Shown here in pieces: positions 8,171 through 15,859 of a stretch of DNA of 31,422 bases (the stretch's first letter is position 1; each line of letters opens with the position of its first letter). A program made the translations under genes and the position numbers. Origin of the DNA: DATLGB01 sp038258425. GTDB lineage: Bacteria; Actinomycetota; Thermoleophilia; Solirubrobacterales; Solirubrobacteraceae. The notes under the pieces were generated by a model that was given only the letters and a program-made list of their open reading frames with translations, made no database searches and had not been told where the DNA came from. The stretch lies in the NCBI GenBank assembly GCA_038258425.1, contig JBBSPV010000043.1, positions 1 to 31,422 of the forward strand, given 5' to 3'.

Positions 8171-8195
8171 GACGGACCGGGTGCTGACGGACCGG
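8171..8195. repeat. Two direct copies of GACGGACCGG upstream of phoD
   Basis: The 98-base gap between the aminotransferase and phoD contains GACGGACCGG at 8171-8180 and again at 8186-8195, 15 bases apart, with looser relatives (GGCCGGACCG) just before. Direct repeats upstream of a phosphatase could be regulator sites such as a Pho-type box, but the spacing is not the usual 11 bases. I cannot place a clear promoter. Confidence 0.3.
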
Positions 8196-8213
8196 CCCGC
8201 TTGACTGGGGTCG

Positions 8214-9902
8214 ATGCCGTCGTCGCGACCCCATCTGCTGACCCGCCGCGAGCTCACCGTCGCGGGCGCCGGCCTCGTGGTGGCCGCTCACGTGCCCGAC
8301 GCCTGGGGCGCCCGCCTGCTGAGGCAGTCGGCGAAGGTCGGGCCGGGCCGCTTCCTCGACGGCGTCGCCTCCGGGGATCCGTCCTCGACGACCATGGTCT
8401 TCTGGTCGCGCCTGACTACGGACCGGCAGCGGTCCGGCGCGCGGCTCGTGGTGGCGACCGACGAGGGCCTGACCCGGACGGTCGCGACGGTGGTCGTGCC
8501 GACGACGCGCGGCGTCGACGGTGCGCTGAAGGTCCGCGTCACCGGCCTCAGCCCGGGAACGGTCTACTACTACGCCTGGCACTCCAGGGACGGCGTCTCC
8601 GACGTCGGCCGGACCAAGACGCTCAACCCGGCCGGCTCCGCCGCCGCCGTGCGCATCGCCTGCTCGTCGTGTCAGAACTGGTCGCAGGGCTTCTTCAACG
8701 CGCTCACCGACGCCGCCGCCCAGGAGCCGCTCGACCTCGTCCTCTTCCTCGGCGACTACACGTACGAGTACGGCCCGCGCGACCAGGTGCGGGGCGACCC
8801 GTCGCCGTCCGTCGACCTGCAGACCTACCGGGACAAGCTCCGGCTGTACCGCTCCGACGCCGGACTGCGCGAGCTGCACCGCCGCCAGCCCGTCGCCCAC
8901 GTGTGGGACGACCACGAGGTGGCCAACAACTACACGGACAACAACCCCGCACCCTCCCAGCTGCAGCGCACCGCGGCGTACAAGGCGTCGTTCGAATGGC
9001 TGCCGCGCATGGCCACCGCCAGCGACCGCTACCGGATGTACCGCTCGTACCAGCTGGGCGCGACCGCCGAGGTGTTCATGCTCGACGAGCGCCAGTACCG
9101 CACCGGCTTCGGCGACGGGCAGCCGCGGCAGATGCTCGGCCGCCGGCAGCTGGACTGGTTCAAGGGCGCGCTCGCGCGCAGCTCCGCGCGGTGGAAGCTC
9201 GTCGCCACCCCGACGATGTTCTCCTCGCTGTCCGTCGCCGGCAAGGGGACCAACAGCGACCAGTGGGACGGCTTCGCGGCCGACCGCCAGGAGATCCTCG
9301 ACGTCGTGGCCGGCGTGCCGAACACGGTCTTCCTCTCCGGAGACACCCACACGTTCTTCACCTCGCGGGTGCGCCGCGGCGGCGCCCGGACGGGGCCGAC
9401 GGTCGCGACGGAGTTCGTCACCGGCTCCGTCTCCAGCCGCGGGCTGCCCGGCTTCGAGGGGGCCAGCGCCCAGGCGATCTTCGACGCGAGTCCGTGGATC
9501 TCGTTCGTCGACGGCGACGACCACGGCTACGGGCTCGTGGAATGCAGCCCGGCCGCCGTGCGGGTGATCTACCGGGCCTCGGGGCTCGACCGGCCCGGCC
9601 TGCCGTCGCGCAACCTCGCCGTCTACGACCAGGCCGCGGGCGCCAACGACTACGTGACGACGTACCAGGAGCCCAGCCAGCCCGTTCCGCCCGAGGTGAC
9701 CTCCAACCAGCCGCTGCCACCCGATCCGGGCACGGCGAGCCCCGCGACGCTGCCCGCCGAGCCGGGCGCGCGCAGCCTGTCCAGCGCGCACGCCCCGACG
9801 AAGGCCCTCGCCCGGCGCCGGCGCAAGCACGAGCGGCTCGTGCGGCAGGCGCAGCTGCGCACGGAGCGGCGATCGACGCGACGCCGGCGGCGGCGCTCGT
9901 GA
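8214..9902 (+). CDS. phoD: PhoD-like alkaline phosphatase/phosphodiesterase, exported
   Basis: 562-residue metallophosphatase. The N-terminus has a twin-Arg stretch (LTRRELTVAGAGLVVAAH) consistent with Tat export, as in the family. An N-terminal PhoD beta-domain follows (VASGDPSSTTMVFWSRL, near 51-67), then the catalytic core. The core shows RIACSSCQNW near 147-155, LGDYTYEYG near 179-187, VWDDHEVANNYTDN near 230-243 and LSGDTHTFF near 374-382, which supply the Ca/Fe ligands and active-site Asp, Asn and His. The C-terminal ~60 residues are Pro-rich and then strongly basic (ARRRRKHERLV ... RRSTRRRRRRS), beyond the usual family end. GTGA overlap with the next secreted-protein gene suggests joint expression. 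Confidence 0.92.
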   Translation: MPSSRPHLLTRRELTVAGAGLVVAAHVPDAWGARLLRQSAKVGPGRFLDGVASGDPSSTTMVFWSRLTTDRQRSGARLVVATDEGLTRTVATVVVPTTRGVDGALKVRVTGLSPGTVYYYAWHSRDGVSDVGRTKTLNPAGSAAAVRIACSSCQNWSQGFFNALTDAAAQEPLDLVLFLGDYTYEYGPRDQVRGDPSPSVDLQTYRDKLRLYRSDAGLRELHRRQPVAHVWDDHEVANNYTDNNPAPSQLQRTAAYKASFEWLPRMATASDRYRMYRSYQLGATAEVFMLDERQYRTGFGDGQPRQMLGRRQLDWFKGALARSSARWKLVATPTMFSSLSVAGKGTNSDQWDGFAADRQEILDVVAGVPNTVFLSGDTHTFFTSRVRRGGARTGPTVATEFVTGSVSSRGLPGFEGASAQAIFDASPWISFVDGDDHGYGLVECSPAAVRVIYRASGLDRPGLPSRNLAVYDQAAGANDYVTTYQEPSQPVPPEVTSNQPLPPDPGTASPATLPAEPGARSLSSAHAPTKALARRRRKHERLVRQAQLRTERRSTRRRRRRS

Positions 9903-11149
9903 GGCGGCTGCGCGTCGTCGGGATCGGCACGGGCGTCGTGCTCTGGGGGCTCGGCGCCGGGACCGCGCACGCGGCGCCGCCGCCCAACGACGCCGCGTCG
10001 CGGGCCGTCGAGGTGGCGCCCGTCGCCGCCGAGAACGGCCCGGTGCCCTCGCTGGAGGGCGTCGCCGAGCTCGGGGAGGCCACCCCGGACATCGGCACGC
10101 CCCGCTGCCTCGGCCCGAAGTCCTTCCAGCGCACCGTGTGGTTCCGGGTGCCCGGCGGGCCGGCTCAGCGCGTCCGCCTCGACGCGCTGACCGCCTCCGG
10201 CCAGCCCGACCAGGCGGCCGACCTCGCCGCCTACGTCCAGCCGGTCGGGGTCATCAGGCCGCTCACCACCGAGCCGCAGGCCTGCGACGGCCCCGCCACG
10301 CGCGCGACCGATCCGGGGATCGAGCTCAACGTGCCGCCGGGCCAGGACGTGCTCGTCCAGGTCGGCTTCTCGGCCGGGCGCACGGCCTCCCGCGCCATCC
10401 TGTCGGCCTCGACCCTCGCCCTCCCCCAGCTCGAGCCGCCGCGGGGCGACGCCGTCGCGGACGCCGTCGGCATGCCGTTCGCCCGCGCGCGCACGCAGCG
10501 CCTGCGCGGCGCGACGGTGACCGAGCGCGACCCTGCCGAGCCGGCCTGCGCCACGGCCGGCTCGATCTGGCGACGGCGACCGGTCCGCCAGACCGGCGAG
10601 CAGGTCGCCTCGACGCGGGGCCGCGACGCGAGCGCCCTCACGGCCTTCGTCGGCAAGCGCCCGTCGGGCACCAACGCGAAGGCGTGCCGGACGGCGAACT
10701 CGAGCAGGACGACGCGCATCGAGGTGCCCTTCCGGGCGCGCAAGGGCCAGATCGCGTGGTTGCGGATCGGGACGGACAAGTACGCCGCGGGGAGGACACG
10801 CACCGCGGTCTCGGGTCCGTGCGACCCGACGCCCCTGCACCCGATCACGCGAACCCGCGTCACCGTCGGCGCTCCCGCCAGGCGCGCGCGGGGGAAGCGG
10901 ACGGTGCGGCTGCGGGTGCGGCTGGTCGGCCCGTGCCTGCGCCAGGCGCGGATCACCGTCCGTCGCGGCAAGCGCATCGTCGCCCGCCGTACCCTGCGCA
11001 CCCTCGTGCGCGGCACGGTCACGGTCCGCGTCCCGCGGGTGCGCGGCGCCAAGGTCCCGAAGGCCCGCTACAAGGTCTCGGTCGCCGGCCGCGCGCCGAA
11101 GGCCAAGCGCCAGCGCTTCGGGGTTTCGCGGCGGGTCCGGCTGCGCTGA
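9899..11149 (+). CDS. Secreted protein of unknown function
   Basis: 416 residues from GTG 9899, overlapping the phoD stop as GTGA. The signal peptide is RRLRVVGIGTGVVLWGLGAG, cleaving near THA-A. It opens with a PPNDAASRAVEVAP stretch. PPND starts of this kind are frequent in secreted proteins of Thermoleophilia-like actinobacteria and introduce beta-sandwich domains. Two similar domains appear to follow (residues ~30-180 and ~190-310, each with AT-x-CATAG or TPRCLG-type cysteines). The last ~90 residues are a very basic beta-rich domain (LRVRLVGPCLRQARITVRRG). No catalytic motif is seen. The basic tail may bind wall polymers (inference). Confidence 0.8.
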   Translation: MRRLRVVGIGTGVVLWGLGAGTAHAAPPPNDAASRAVEVAPVAAENGPVPSLEGVAELGEATPDIGTPRCLGPKSFQRTVWFRVPGGPAQRVRLDALTASGQPDQAADLAAYVQPVGVIRPLTTEPQACDGPATRATDPGIELNVPPGQDVLVQVGFSAGRTASRAILSASTLALPQLEPPRGDAVADAVGMPFARARTQRLRGATVTERDPAEPACATAGSIWRRRPVRQTGEQVASTRGRDASALTAFVGKRPSGTNAKACRTANSSRTTRIEVPFRARKGQIAWLRIGTDKYAAGRTRTAVSGPCDPTPLHPITRTRVTVGAPARRARGKRTVRLRVRLVGPCLRQARITVRRGKRIVARRTLRTLVRGTVTVRVPRVRGAKVPKARYKVSVAGRAPKAKRQRFGVSRRVRLR

Positions 11150-11183
11150 GGGCGGGCGAGGCGAGGCGGGTAGACGCGACCGG

Positions 11184-11339
11184 GTGACCTCCCGGCGCTT
11201 TCTGACGCTCCTCGTGCCCCTGCTCCTCGGACTGGCGGTCGCGCTCGTCGCGCAGGCGGGCGCCGACAGTTCGGTGGCGAACGGGACGGTGGGCCTGTTC
11301 CTCGCGGTCGTGGTCGTGCTGGCGATGTACCTCTCCTAG
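11184..11339 (+). CDS. 51-residue small membrane protein
   Basis: A short frame from GTG 11184 to TAG 11337-11339, reading VTSRRFLTLLVPLLLGLAVA then a short polar turn (QAGADSSVANG) and TVGLFLAVVVVLAMYLS. Two hydrophobic helices in a hairpin, with positive residues at the N-terminus, are plausible for a tiny inner-membrane protein. No homolog is recognised and the ribosome site is weak. It is followed 30 bases later by a strong hairpin. It is the last chromosomal gene before the integrated element, and would have lain near the 3' end of tRNA-Glu before integration. Confidence 0.55.
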   Translation: MTSRRFLTLLVPLLLGLAVALVAQAGADSSVANGTVGLFLAVVVVLAMYLS

Positions 11340-11370
11340 GGGCGACGTGGGCTGCGCCCTGGCCTGCGTC

Positions 11371-11407
11371 TCAGCGCAGAAACGCCCCCTCCCGGGCGTT
11401 GTGCTGA
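11371..11407. terminator. Stem-loop after the 51-aa gene
   Basis: Two nested arms: TCAGC (11371-11375) with GCTGA (11403-11407), and AACGCCC (11381-11387) with GGGCGTT (11394-11400). It is placed to end the plus-strand transcript, though no T-run follows. From 11408 to the att repeat at 11648 I see no convincing gene. Confidence 0.45.
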
Positions 11408-11647
11408 TGAGGCGCGCCCGGGCGAGGTCTGGGCGCTCCGACCGGCGCGGAGCCTCACTGTGGGCTGGATCGCAGGCGCCATCCGCGGTAGCCGGCGACG
11501 CGACCTCAGCGTGGCCCGAGCGGCCGGCTTGCACACCGCCCGCCACTTGCCGCCCCTAAGGGCTCGCCCCCCGTCCGACAGGCACGTCGTCCAACGCGGC
11601 GCAGCGTCATCCGGATACAGGCGGCGGAAAGGTGGAACCGCGCGTGG

Positions 11648-11704
11648 AACGCGAAAACCCTGCGATACGCAGGGCTTTCGGAGGTACCGCTACGGGGATT
11701 CGAA
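11648..11704. repeat. attL: left attachment-site repeat of the integrated element
   Basis: 57 bases that match 20208-20264 with 5 mismatches. The last 26 bases (11679-11704) are identical to 20239-20264. Those 26 bases include the last 20 nt of the tRNA-Glu gene (acceptor and T-arm side, ACCGCTACGGGGATTCGAA on the plus strand). Here they are an isolated fragment: beyond 11704 the tRNA sequence stops (CGAAACGG instead of CGAACCCC). It is the displaced end of the original tRNA gene. Confidence 0.92.
11654..11674 (-). terminator. Displaced tRNA-Glu terminator, now downstream of the integrase gene
   Basis: On the minus strand CCCTGCG-TAT-CGCAGGG (7-bp perfect stem) is followed by TTTT: a clean intrinsic terminator. 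The equivalent at the other end (20214-20234) follows the intact tRNA-Glu. At attL it lies about 150 bases beyond the integrase stop and would end the leftward transcript of the element. Confidence 0.75.
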
Positions 11705-11801
11705 ACGGTCGACGGACCACGGCAGGACGCCGGATTCGGCTCTACCCCGTGGTCTCGTTCCGCTGACGACCGCTGAGAACCGCTGGCCGAGGGGGTCGGA
11801 C

Positions 11802-11823
11802 TGGTCCACCAGTGGTCCACGGA
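11802..11823. promoter_or_regulatory. Candidate integrase arm-type sites, left
   Basis: TGGTCCAC occurs at 11802-11809 and 11813-11820; the second continues as GGTCCACGGA (11814-11823). The same decamer occurs twice near attR (20177-20186, 20189-20198). Repeats shared by the two inner flanks of an att pair are what tyrosine integrase arm sites look like. They overlap the very end of the intergenic gap before the integrase stop. Confidence 0.55.
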
Positions 11824-11826
11824 CCG

Positions 11827-12969
11827 CTACGTGCCGACCGCGGCCAGCCTCGCGGACGTCGTGGCCCGCTCCAGGTAGGCGTCGAGCATCGCGGCTCCCT
11901 CGGCCTCCCCTCCGGGCATCAGGTGGCCGTAACGGTCGAACGTGATCGCCACGCTGGCGTGACCCATCCACGTCGAGAGCGCCTTGGCGTTGACCCCGGC
12001 ATGGATCATCAGGGAGGCGAAGGTGTGCCGGCACTCGTGCAACCCGATCGGCTCAAGCCCCGCCGCGATCCACGAGGAACGTCCACGGGCTCGTGGCGTT
12101 GAGCGGTAGAACGGCATCGTCGGCGTCGCGCCGAACACGAACGCGTCGTCGGACCAGTTCTGCCGCATGCGGTGCTCGACCAGGTGGTCGCGGAGGACGG
12201 CGGCGATCGGGACGGCACGGCGGGCGGCGCGCGTCTTGCCCTCGATCTCACCTTCGACGTCATCCCATCCCCGTTCGACCCGGATCACGCCCATGGCGAG
12301 ATCGACGTCGGTCCACTTGAGTGCTCGCAGCTCACCGGAGCGCAGGCCGGCGTACATCGCGGTCGCCCACAACGCGCGGTCGTCGGCGGGCAGGGCAGCG
12401 AGCAAGATCACGGCCTCGTCGGGGGAGGCAATGCGGTCGCGTGTCGTCCCCGTGGCCCGGAGCTCGATCCCCGTCGTCGGGTTGACGGCGACGAGGTCGC
12501 GGCGGACCGCGCGGCGGTACATCGCCTGCAACGGGTTCAACGAGTTCTGGATCGTGGAGCGCGTCAGCCCCTCGGCAGCCATGCGATCAGCGAGGTCCTG
12601 CACGTCGCGGCGCTTCAGTTCATGCAGGTGAAGATGCCCGACTGCCGGGAGAACCCGCAGCCGGAGCGAGCGCTCGTACCCCCGGATTGCTGACGGCTTG
12701 TAGCGGTCCCCTCGCCGGCTGGCGATCGTGCCGGCGCGGACGCCTGCAAGCCACTCGGCGGCGTAGACGGCGATCGTCGGGGTGTCCGGTCCCCCAGTGG
12801 CGTAGGTGCCCTGCCTGACGGCCACGAGGACGTCGTGTCGCCACGACCGGGCGGCGCTCAACGTCGGGAACGTCTTGACGATCCGACGACCGGCGTGCGC
12901 GTCGTGGACCCGAGCGCGGTAGCTGACCGTGCCGTCGCTCCCGGTCCGCTTGTCGATGCCGGTCGCCAT
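11827..12969 (-). CDS. int: Tyrosine-type site-specific integrase
   Basis: 380-residue tyrosine recombinase that should insert and excise the element at tRNA-Glu. A short N-terminal AP2-like arm-binding domain (SDGTVSYRARVHDAHAGRR, near 11-29) is followed by the SAM-like core-binding domain (~65-165, TIAVYAAEWLAG ... NPLQAMYRRAVRR) and the catalytic domain. All six catalytic residues are visible: Arg210 (GLRSGELRAL), Lys245 (EGKTRAARR), His311 and Arg314 (HECRHTFASL), His337 (WMGHASV) and Tyr347 (FDRYGHL). The ATG at 12969 overlaps the stop of a 39-aa frame as ATGA. A longer frame upstream to 13176 reads through the HTH gene antisense-like sequence and is not needed. Confidence 0.95.
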   Translation of the reverse strand: MATGIDKRTGSDGTVSYRARVHDAHAGRRIVKTFPTLSAARSWRHDVLVAVRQGTYATGGPDTPTIAVYAAEWLAGVRAGTIASRRGDRYKPSAIRGYERSLRLRVLPAVGHLHLHELKRRDVQDLADRMAAEGLTRSTIQNSLNPLQAMYRRAVRRDLVAVNPTTGIELRATGTTRDRIASPDEAVILLAALPADDRALWATAMYAGLRSGELRALKWTDVDLAMGVIRVERGWDDVEGEIEGKTRAARRAVPIAAVLRDHLVEHRMRQNWSDDAFVFGATPTMPFYRSTPRARGRSSWIAAGLEPIGLHECRHTFASLMIHAGVNAKALSTWMGHASVAITFDRYGHLMPGGEAEGAAMLDAYLERATTSARLAAVGT

Positions 12970-13088
12970 CAGATGCCCCGGCGGGTACGGTCGTGCTGCA
13001 TGGGAGGTACGTCCTCTCGTGCCATGCCCCCGGCCGTCGCAAGCGGCGCGGGGGCGATCTTGTAGTCCGGCGACCCTACTCCGGTCAT
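12969..13088 (-). CDS. 39-residue peptide between HTH gene and integrase
   Basis: MTGVGSPDYKIAPAPLATAG then MAREDVPPMQHDRTRRGI. Its ATG at 13088 overlaps the HTH stop as ATGA, and its TGA overlaps the integrase ATG in the same way, so it exactly bridges two genes that would otherwise be 115 bases apart. That double coupling is the main evidence that it is translated. The product has no recognised domain. It may be a real small regulator, or just a leader keeping ribosomes moving into int. Confidence 0.5.
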   Translation of the reverse strand: MTGVGSPDYKIAPAPLATAGGMAREDVPPMQHDRTRRGI

Positions 13089-13297
13089 GCCGGGTCGAGC
13101 AACCGCTCGGCGTTCTCGTTCGCCCACCGCTCCAACTCGGAGACCGGGAACAGACGCAACCGACCTCGGCGGACACACCGGACGTCAGCCATCACGTAGC
13201 GCTCGAACGAGTCGATGCTCATCCCCAACGCAGCAGCCGCCTCCGGCTTGGCAAGCATCACCGGGCGCATGTTCAAGGTGAAGCGCGACCCGCTCAT
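13085..13297 (-). CDS. Small helix-turn-helix protein, candidate excisionase
   Basis: 70 residues beginning MSGSRFTLNMRPVMLAKPEA. Residues ~14-60 form a MerR/excisionase-like winged HTH: LAKPEAAAALGMSIDSFERYV, then a wing VRRGRLRLFPVSELERWANE. Position next to int and size fit a recombination directionality factor; a transcriptional role is also possible. The ATG at 13297 overlaps the ATPase stop (ATGA). Upstream in-frame codons exist to 13450 but run through the repeat-rich end of the ATPase gene and are not conserved-looking. An internal ATG at 13270 (MRPVML) is an alternative start. Confidence 0.75.
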   Translation of the reverse strand: MSGSRFTLNMRPVMLAKPEAAAALGMSIDSFERYVMADVRCVRRGRLRLFPVSELERWANENAERLLDPA

Positions 13298-14433
13298 GCG
13301 ACCCTCCGGGTGGGGTCGGAAGGCAGGGTGTCCGGGGGGTCGGCAGACACCCTGCGGACACCCTGCGAATCCGGCTCTACAGAGCCGTTTGCGGCAATGG
13401 TGTCCGGGTGTCCCGGGGGTACGGACACCCCGGCGGACACCCTCACCCACCCCGTCGCTTCCTTGCGCGCGATCCCGTCCTCGGCGAGCGCGTCGAGTGC
13501 CTTGCGGACCGTGCGGTTCTTCGGGTCCTTTCCGACCGCGCGTGCGATCGACGCCAGCGCCCTCGGCATGTTCCCAAGCTCGTCCTCGATCTCCCTGCGA
13601 AGCTCGGACTGCCCGCCGGTAGACGCGGACTTGAACGGCTCCGCGATCTCGATCAGCAGCCGCCCATGCTCAGGGTCCGCCTCGATCCGCAGCCAACGGT
13701 CCGCCGCCTCCTGCGCGTACCGGCAGGACGGGTTCCGCAGACGCCGACGACGGCGATCCTCGTCGTGATCGTCACGGTCCAGCTCCAGGACGTTCTCCAC
13801 GCTCGCCCCGGCCGCCGTCGACCCGCGATAACCGCCCGGCCCCTTCCCCTTGTGGTGGATCAGGACGCTTCCGGCCTCACGGTTTCGGAGGACGTTGCGC
13901 AGCGGGTCGAGGACGGCCGCGACGGCACCCGCGTCGTTCTCGTCGCCCGACCACAGGGATCGCCACGAATCGAGCACGACGAGATCGGGGCGGTACCGGT
14001 CGAGAACATCATCGAGTTCGTCGAGATGGTCGACCAGGTTCAACCCGCGGGCCTCGAACACTTCGAGGCGACCAGGCGAGCGCAGTCCGAGCGACTTCAG
14101 CCGGCGGTGGATCTCGCGCTCGCCGTTCTCGGCATCCACGATCAACACTCGGCCGGCCTGCGCGGGCACCTCGGCAAGCCGCCCACCGCCGTTGGCGACG
14201 GTGGCGGCTACCGCGAGCGCCACGAGGCTCTTGCCCTGCTTCTCACGGCCCGCGAGCATCGTCAACGTGCCCCGGGCCACCATGCCGTTCACGATCCAGT
14301 CGACGGGCTCGGGCTCCGTGGCGAGCATCGCCCCTACATCCAAGCGGTGCAGATGGACGTCGCTCGCCGCGGACTTCGGCGGCGAGCCGTTGCGCTGGGC
14401 CTCGAACGCGCGAAGATCATCACGGCCAGTCAT
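13294..14433 (-). CDS. RecA-fold replication ATPase (RepA/AAA_25-like) with C-terminal winged helix
   Basis: 379 residues. Walker A is AGREKQGKS near 61-69, Walker B is DLVVLDSW near 150-157, and VLIHHKGKG near 190 matches the sensor region of RepA-like hexameric helicases. VDWIVNGMVARGTLTMLAG at 44-62 is the usual family lead-in. Residues ~250-335 look like a winged-helix segment (ELRREIEDELGNMPRALASIARAVG ... ALDALAEDGIARK). The last ~45 residues are low complexity (PPGHPDT, VSADPPDTLPSDPT), because the DNA here is a series of GGTGTCC/GGACACC repeats. It overlaps prim-pol upstream (ATGA) and HTH downstream. Expected job: load or act as helicase for replication of the excised element. Confidence 0.87.
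   Translation of the reverse strand: MTGRDDLRAFEAQRNGSPPKSAASDVHLHRLDVGAMLATEPEPVDWIVNGMVARGTLTMLAGREKQGKSLVALAVAATVANGGGRLAEVPAQAGRVLIVDAENGEREIHRRLKSLGLRSPGRLEVFEARGLNLVDHLDELDDVLDRYRPDLVVLDSWRSLWSGDENDAGAVAAVLDPLRNVLRNREAGSVLIHHKGKGPGGYRGSTAAGASVENVLELDRDDHDEDRRRRRLRNPSCRYAQEAADRWLRIEADPEHGRLLIEIAEPFKSASTGGQSELRREIEDELGNMPRALASIARAVGKDPKNRTVRKALDALAEDGIARKEATGWVRVSAGVSVPPGHPDTIAANGSVEPDSQGVRRVSADPPDTLPSDPTRRVA
13327..13441. repeat. Left iteron cluster (GGTGTCC / GGACACC), candidate origin
   Basis: Seven copies in 115 bases: GGTGTCC at 13327, 13399 and 13407; GGACACC at 13356, 13423 and 13435; and a variant AGACACC at 13345. The last four form a head-to-head set. Between the halves sits a perfect inverted repeat CGGCTCT-AC-AGAGCCG (13372-13387). 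The cluster lies inside the 3' end of the ATPase gene, a common place for a Rep-bound origin. Confidence 0.65.
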
Positions 14434-15182
14434 CGGGACTGCCTCCGGCGCAGCTCGACTCGGGCGAGCGAGTCGATGATGCGGTCGACCTCGGCCGGTT
14501 CAAGCGGCGGACGCCAGCGCTGCCCGTTGACCAGGTGCGCGACCTCGGCCACCAAGTCGACGTCGACGTAGCGGCGCAGTAGGTGCCCGACGAGGCGCGC
14601 CATGCTTACGTTCCGGCTCCCCTCGCCGGCTCCGTCACGGACCATCGACGTCCAGACGTCGGAGGGCTGCGCGTGCTCACTCGACGTCGAATCCGGCGTC
14701 AGCCAGACTGGCATCGGCGCCAAAGCGGACTGCTCATCGACCTCGTAGCAGCGACCGTTGACAATCGACGGCGGCACAAGCACGTACCCACCATCACCAC
14801 GGACGTCGAGCCCGTCCCCGACCGTGCCGGCAGTGTTCCGGACCTCGACGCCGGGATGCTGGAAGTAGAAGTGCTGTCCGCCTCGGGGCGTGACCACGGA
14901 GGCGGTCATCGGCAGCCGACCATGCTTCTGCTCCAGCTCGTGCAGACTGTCTGCGCCTTCCTCACCGTCGACGTCGAGGACCACAAGGCTGGATGGCTCG
15001 CCGGTCCGCACCGCGAGATTCGTGCCCGGAGTGCCAGTCCACCACCGCTCGATCTGCCTCGGGTCGCGGGTGGCGTCCAGCAGTCCGCGCGCGGTCGCCG
15101 GCTGCTTCGAGCCGACCCGGCAGGGGAACACGTACCAGCCCCGCTCAGCGCACCGCAGCGCGGTCTCGACCACGGCGGTCAT
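14430..15182 (-). CDS. Bifunctional DNA primase/polymerase (prim-pol)
   Basis: 250 residues. The AEP prim-pol domain covers about 1-165. WYVFPCRVGSKQP is the usual N-terminal motif; SLVVLDVDGEEG (Asp70, Asp72) holds the metal-binding DxD; TPRGGQHFYF supplies His104; and GLDVRGDGGYVLVPPS near 124-139 is the third conserved block. The C-terminal ~60 residues (SRNVSMARLVGHLLRR ... PPLEPAEVDRIIDSLAR) match a primase C-terminal helical domain. It primes, and may extend, DNA during element replication. Coupled by ATGA to the gene upstream and to the ATPase downstream. Confidence 0.9.
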   Translation of the reverse strand: MTAVVETALRCAERGWYVFPCRVGSKQPATARGLLDATRDPRQIERWWTGTPGTNLAVRTGEPSSLVVLDVDGEEGADSLHELEQKHGRLPMTASVVTPRGGQHFYFQHPGVEVRNTAGTVGDGLDVRGDGGYVLVPPSIVNGRCYEVDEQSALAPMPVWLTPDSTSSEHAQPSDVWTSMVRDGAGEGSRNVSMARLVGHLLRRYVDVDLVAEVAHLVNGQRWRPPLEPAEVDRIIDSLARVELRRRQSR

Positions 15183-15811
15183 CCCTGGCCCCCGTTCGCG
15201 CGCAGCCGTTGGGCGATGCCGCTCAGCCGTCCGGAGAACTCGACCTCGGCGAGCTGCTGCTGAGCCGGTTCCGGTTCTGCGGGTCCGTCGCCGGAGTCGC
15301 CGGACTTCGCGCTCGACCGCGTGGCGCGGCGGGCCGGGCGACCGGCTCCACGAGGACGCGGCGCGCGCTGGGCGACCATGCCGACCGGCGGGATGCGCAG
15401 GTAGCGCTCGTAGGCGCCGACCTCGCGGGCGAGATGGCGCGCCCAGCAGTCGACCGGACCGTGGCGGCGGTGAAGGTCTAGCTCGCGGCGGTGACGGTCC
15501 AGAGTGCGGCGCACGGAGCGGCGGTGCCGGGCGATCACGCGGCGGTCCTCAGCCGCGAGCAGCGCGTCGACCCGAGGCAGGCTCGGCAAGGTCGCCTCGT
15601 CGGTCACGGTCACGGCGAGCCCGGACTCACGCTCGCAGAGCTTCACGGCGGCTCCGGTCCGGATGGCACGACGGACTGCGGGATGGTCGGAGTCCTCGAC
15701 GTAGTGCAGGTCGAGCCGGTCGACCTCGACCTCGGCGGCACGGTTGGCGAGTGCGAGCCGCACGAGGCGACGCTCGTAGCCGGTGGGCGGTCCTGCGGGA
15801 TGCGGATGCAT
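15179..15811 (-). CDS. Unknown protein, first gene of the replication operon
   Basis: 210 residues, start ATG 15811 preceded by AGGAG at a good distance. The N-terminal half has alternating charge (YERRLVRLALANRAAEVEVD). The middle is an Arg/His-rich helical stretch (RRVIARHRRSVRRTLDRHRR), and the C-terminal third is disordered-looking (PRPRGAGRPARRATRSSAKS), ending in a short helix. I recognise no family. The basic character and its place upstream of prim-pol suggest a DNA-binding or accessory replication role, but this is only inference. It ends in ATGA overlap with the prim-pol gene. Confidence 0.7.
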   Translation of the reverse strand: MHPHPAGPPTGYERRLVRLALANRAAEVEVDRLDLHYVEDSDHPAVRRAIRTGAAVKLCERESGLAVTVTDEATLPSLPRVDALLAAEDRRVIARHRRSVRRTLDRHRRELDLHRRHGPVDCWARHLAREVGAYERYLRIPPVGMVAQRAPRPRGAGRPARRATRSSAKSGDSGDGPAEPEPAQQQLAEVEFSGRLSGIAQRLRANGGQG

Positions 15812-15859
15812 CGACTGCTCCTAGGTTCGCCCCCGCTCCCAATGAGCGAGATTCACCGT

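Noticed and set aside
7713..9830. 705-codon minus-strand frame opposite the aminotransferase and phoD
   Set aside because: No domain pattern, and it is antisense to two well-supported genes.
11340..11640. Small frames on both strands between the 51-aa gene and attL
   Set aside because: No ribosome site, no recognisable protein features, conflicting frames.
11685..11704. tRNA-like sequence at the left end
   Set aside because: Only the 3' 20 nt of tRNA-Glu are present, with no anticodon arm. It is the att-site fragment, not a tRNA gene.
13327..13441. CRISPR array
   Set aside because: Repeat units are only 7 bases, in both orientations with uneven spacing and no spacers of uniform length.
13085..13450. 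Long version of the HTH gene (121 codons)
   Set aside because: The extra N-terminus is translated from the iteron repeats inside the ATPase gene and looks non-biological. ATGA coupling supports 13297.
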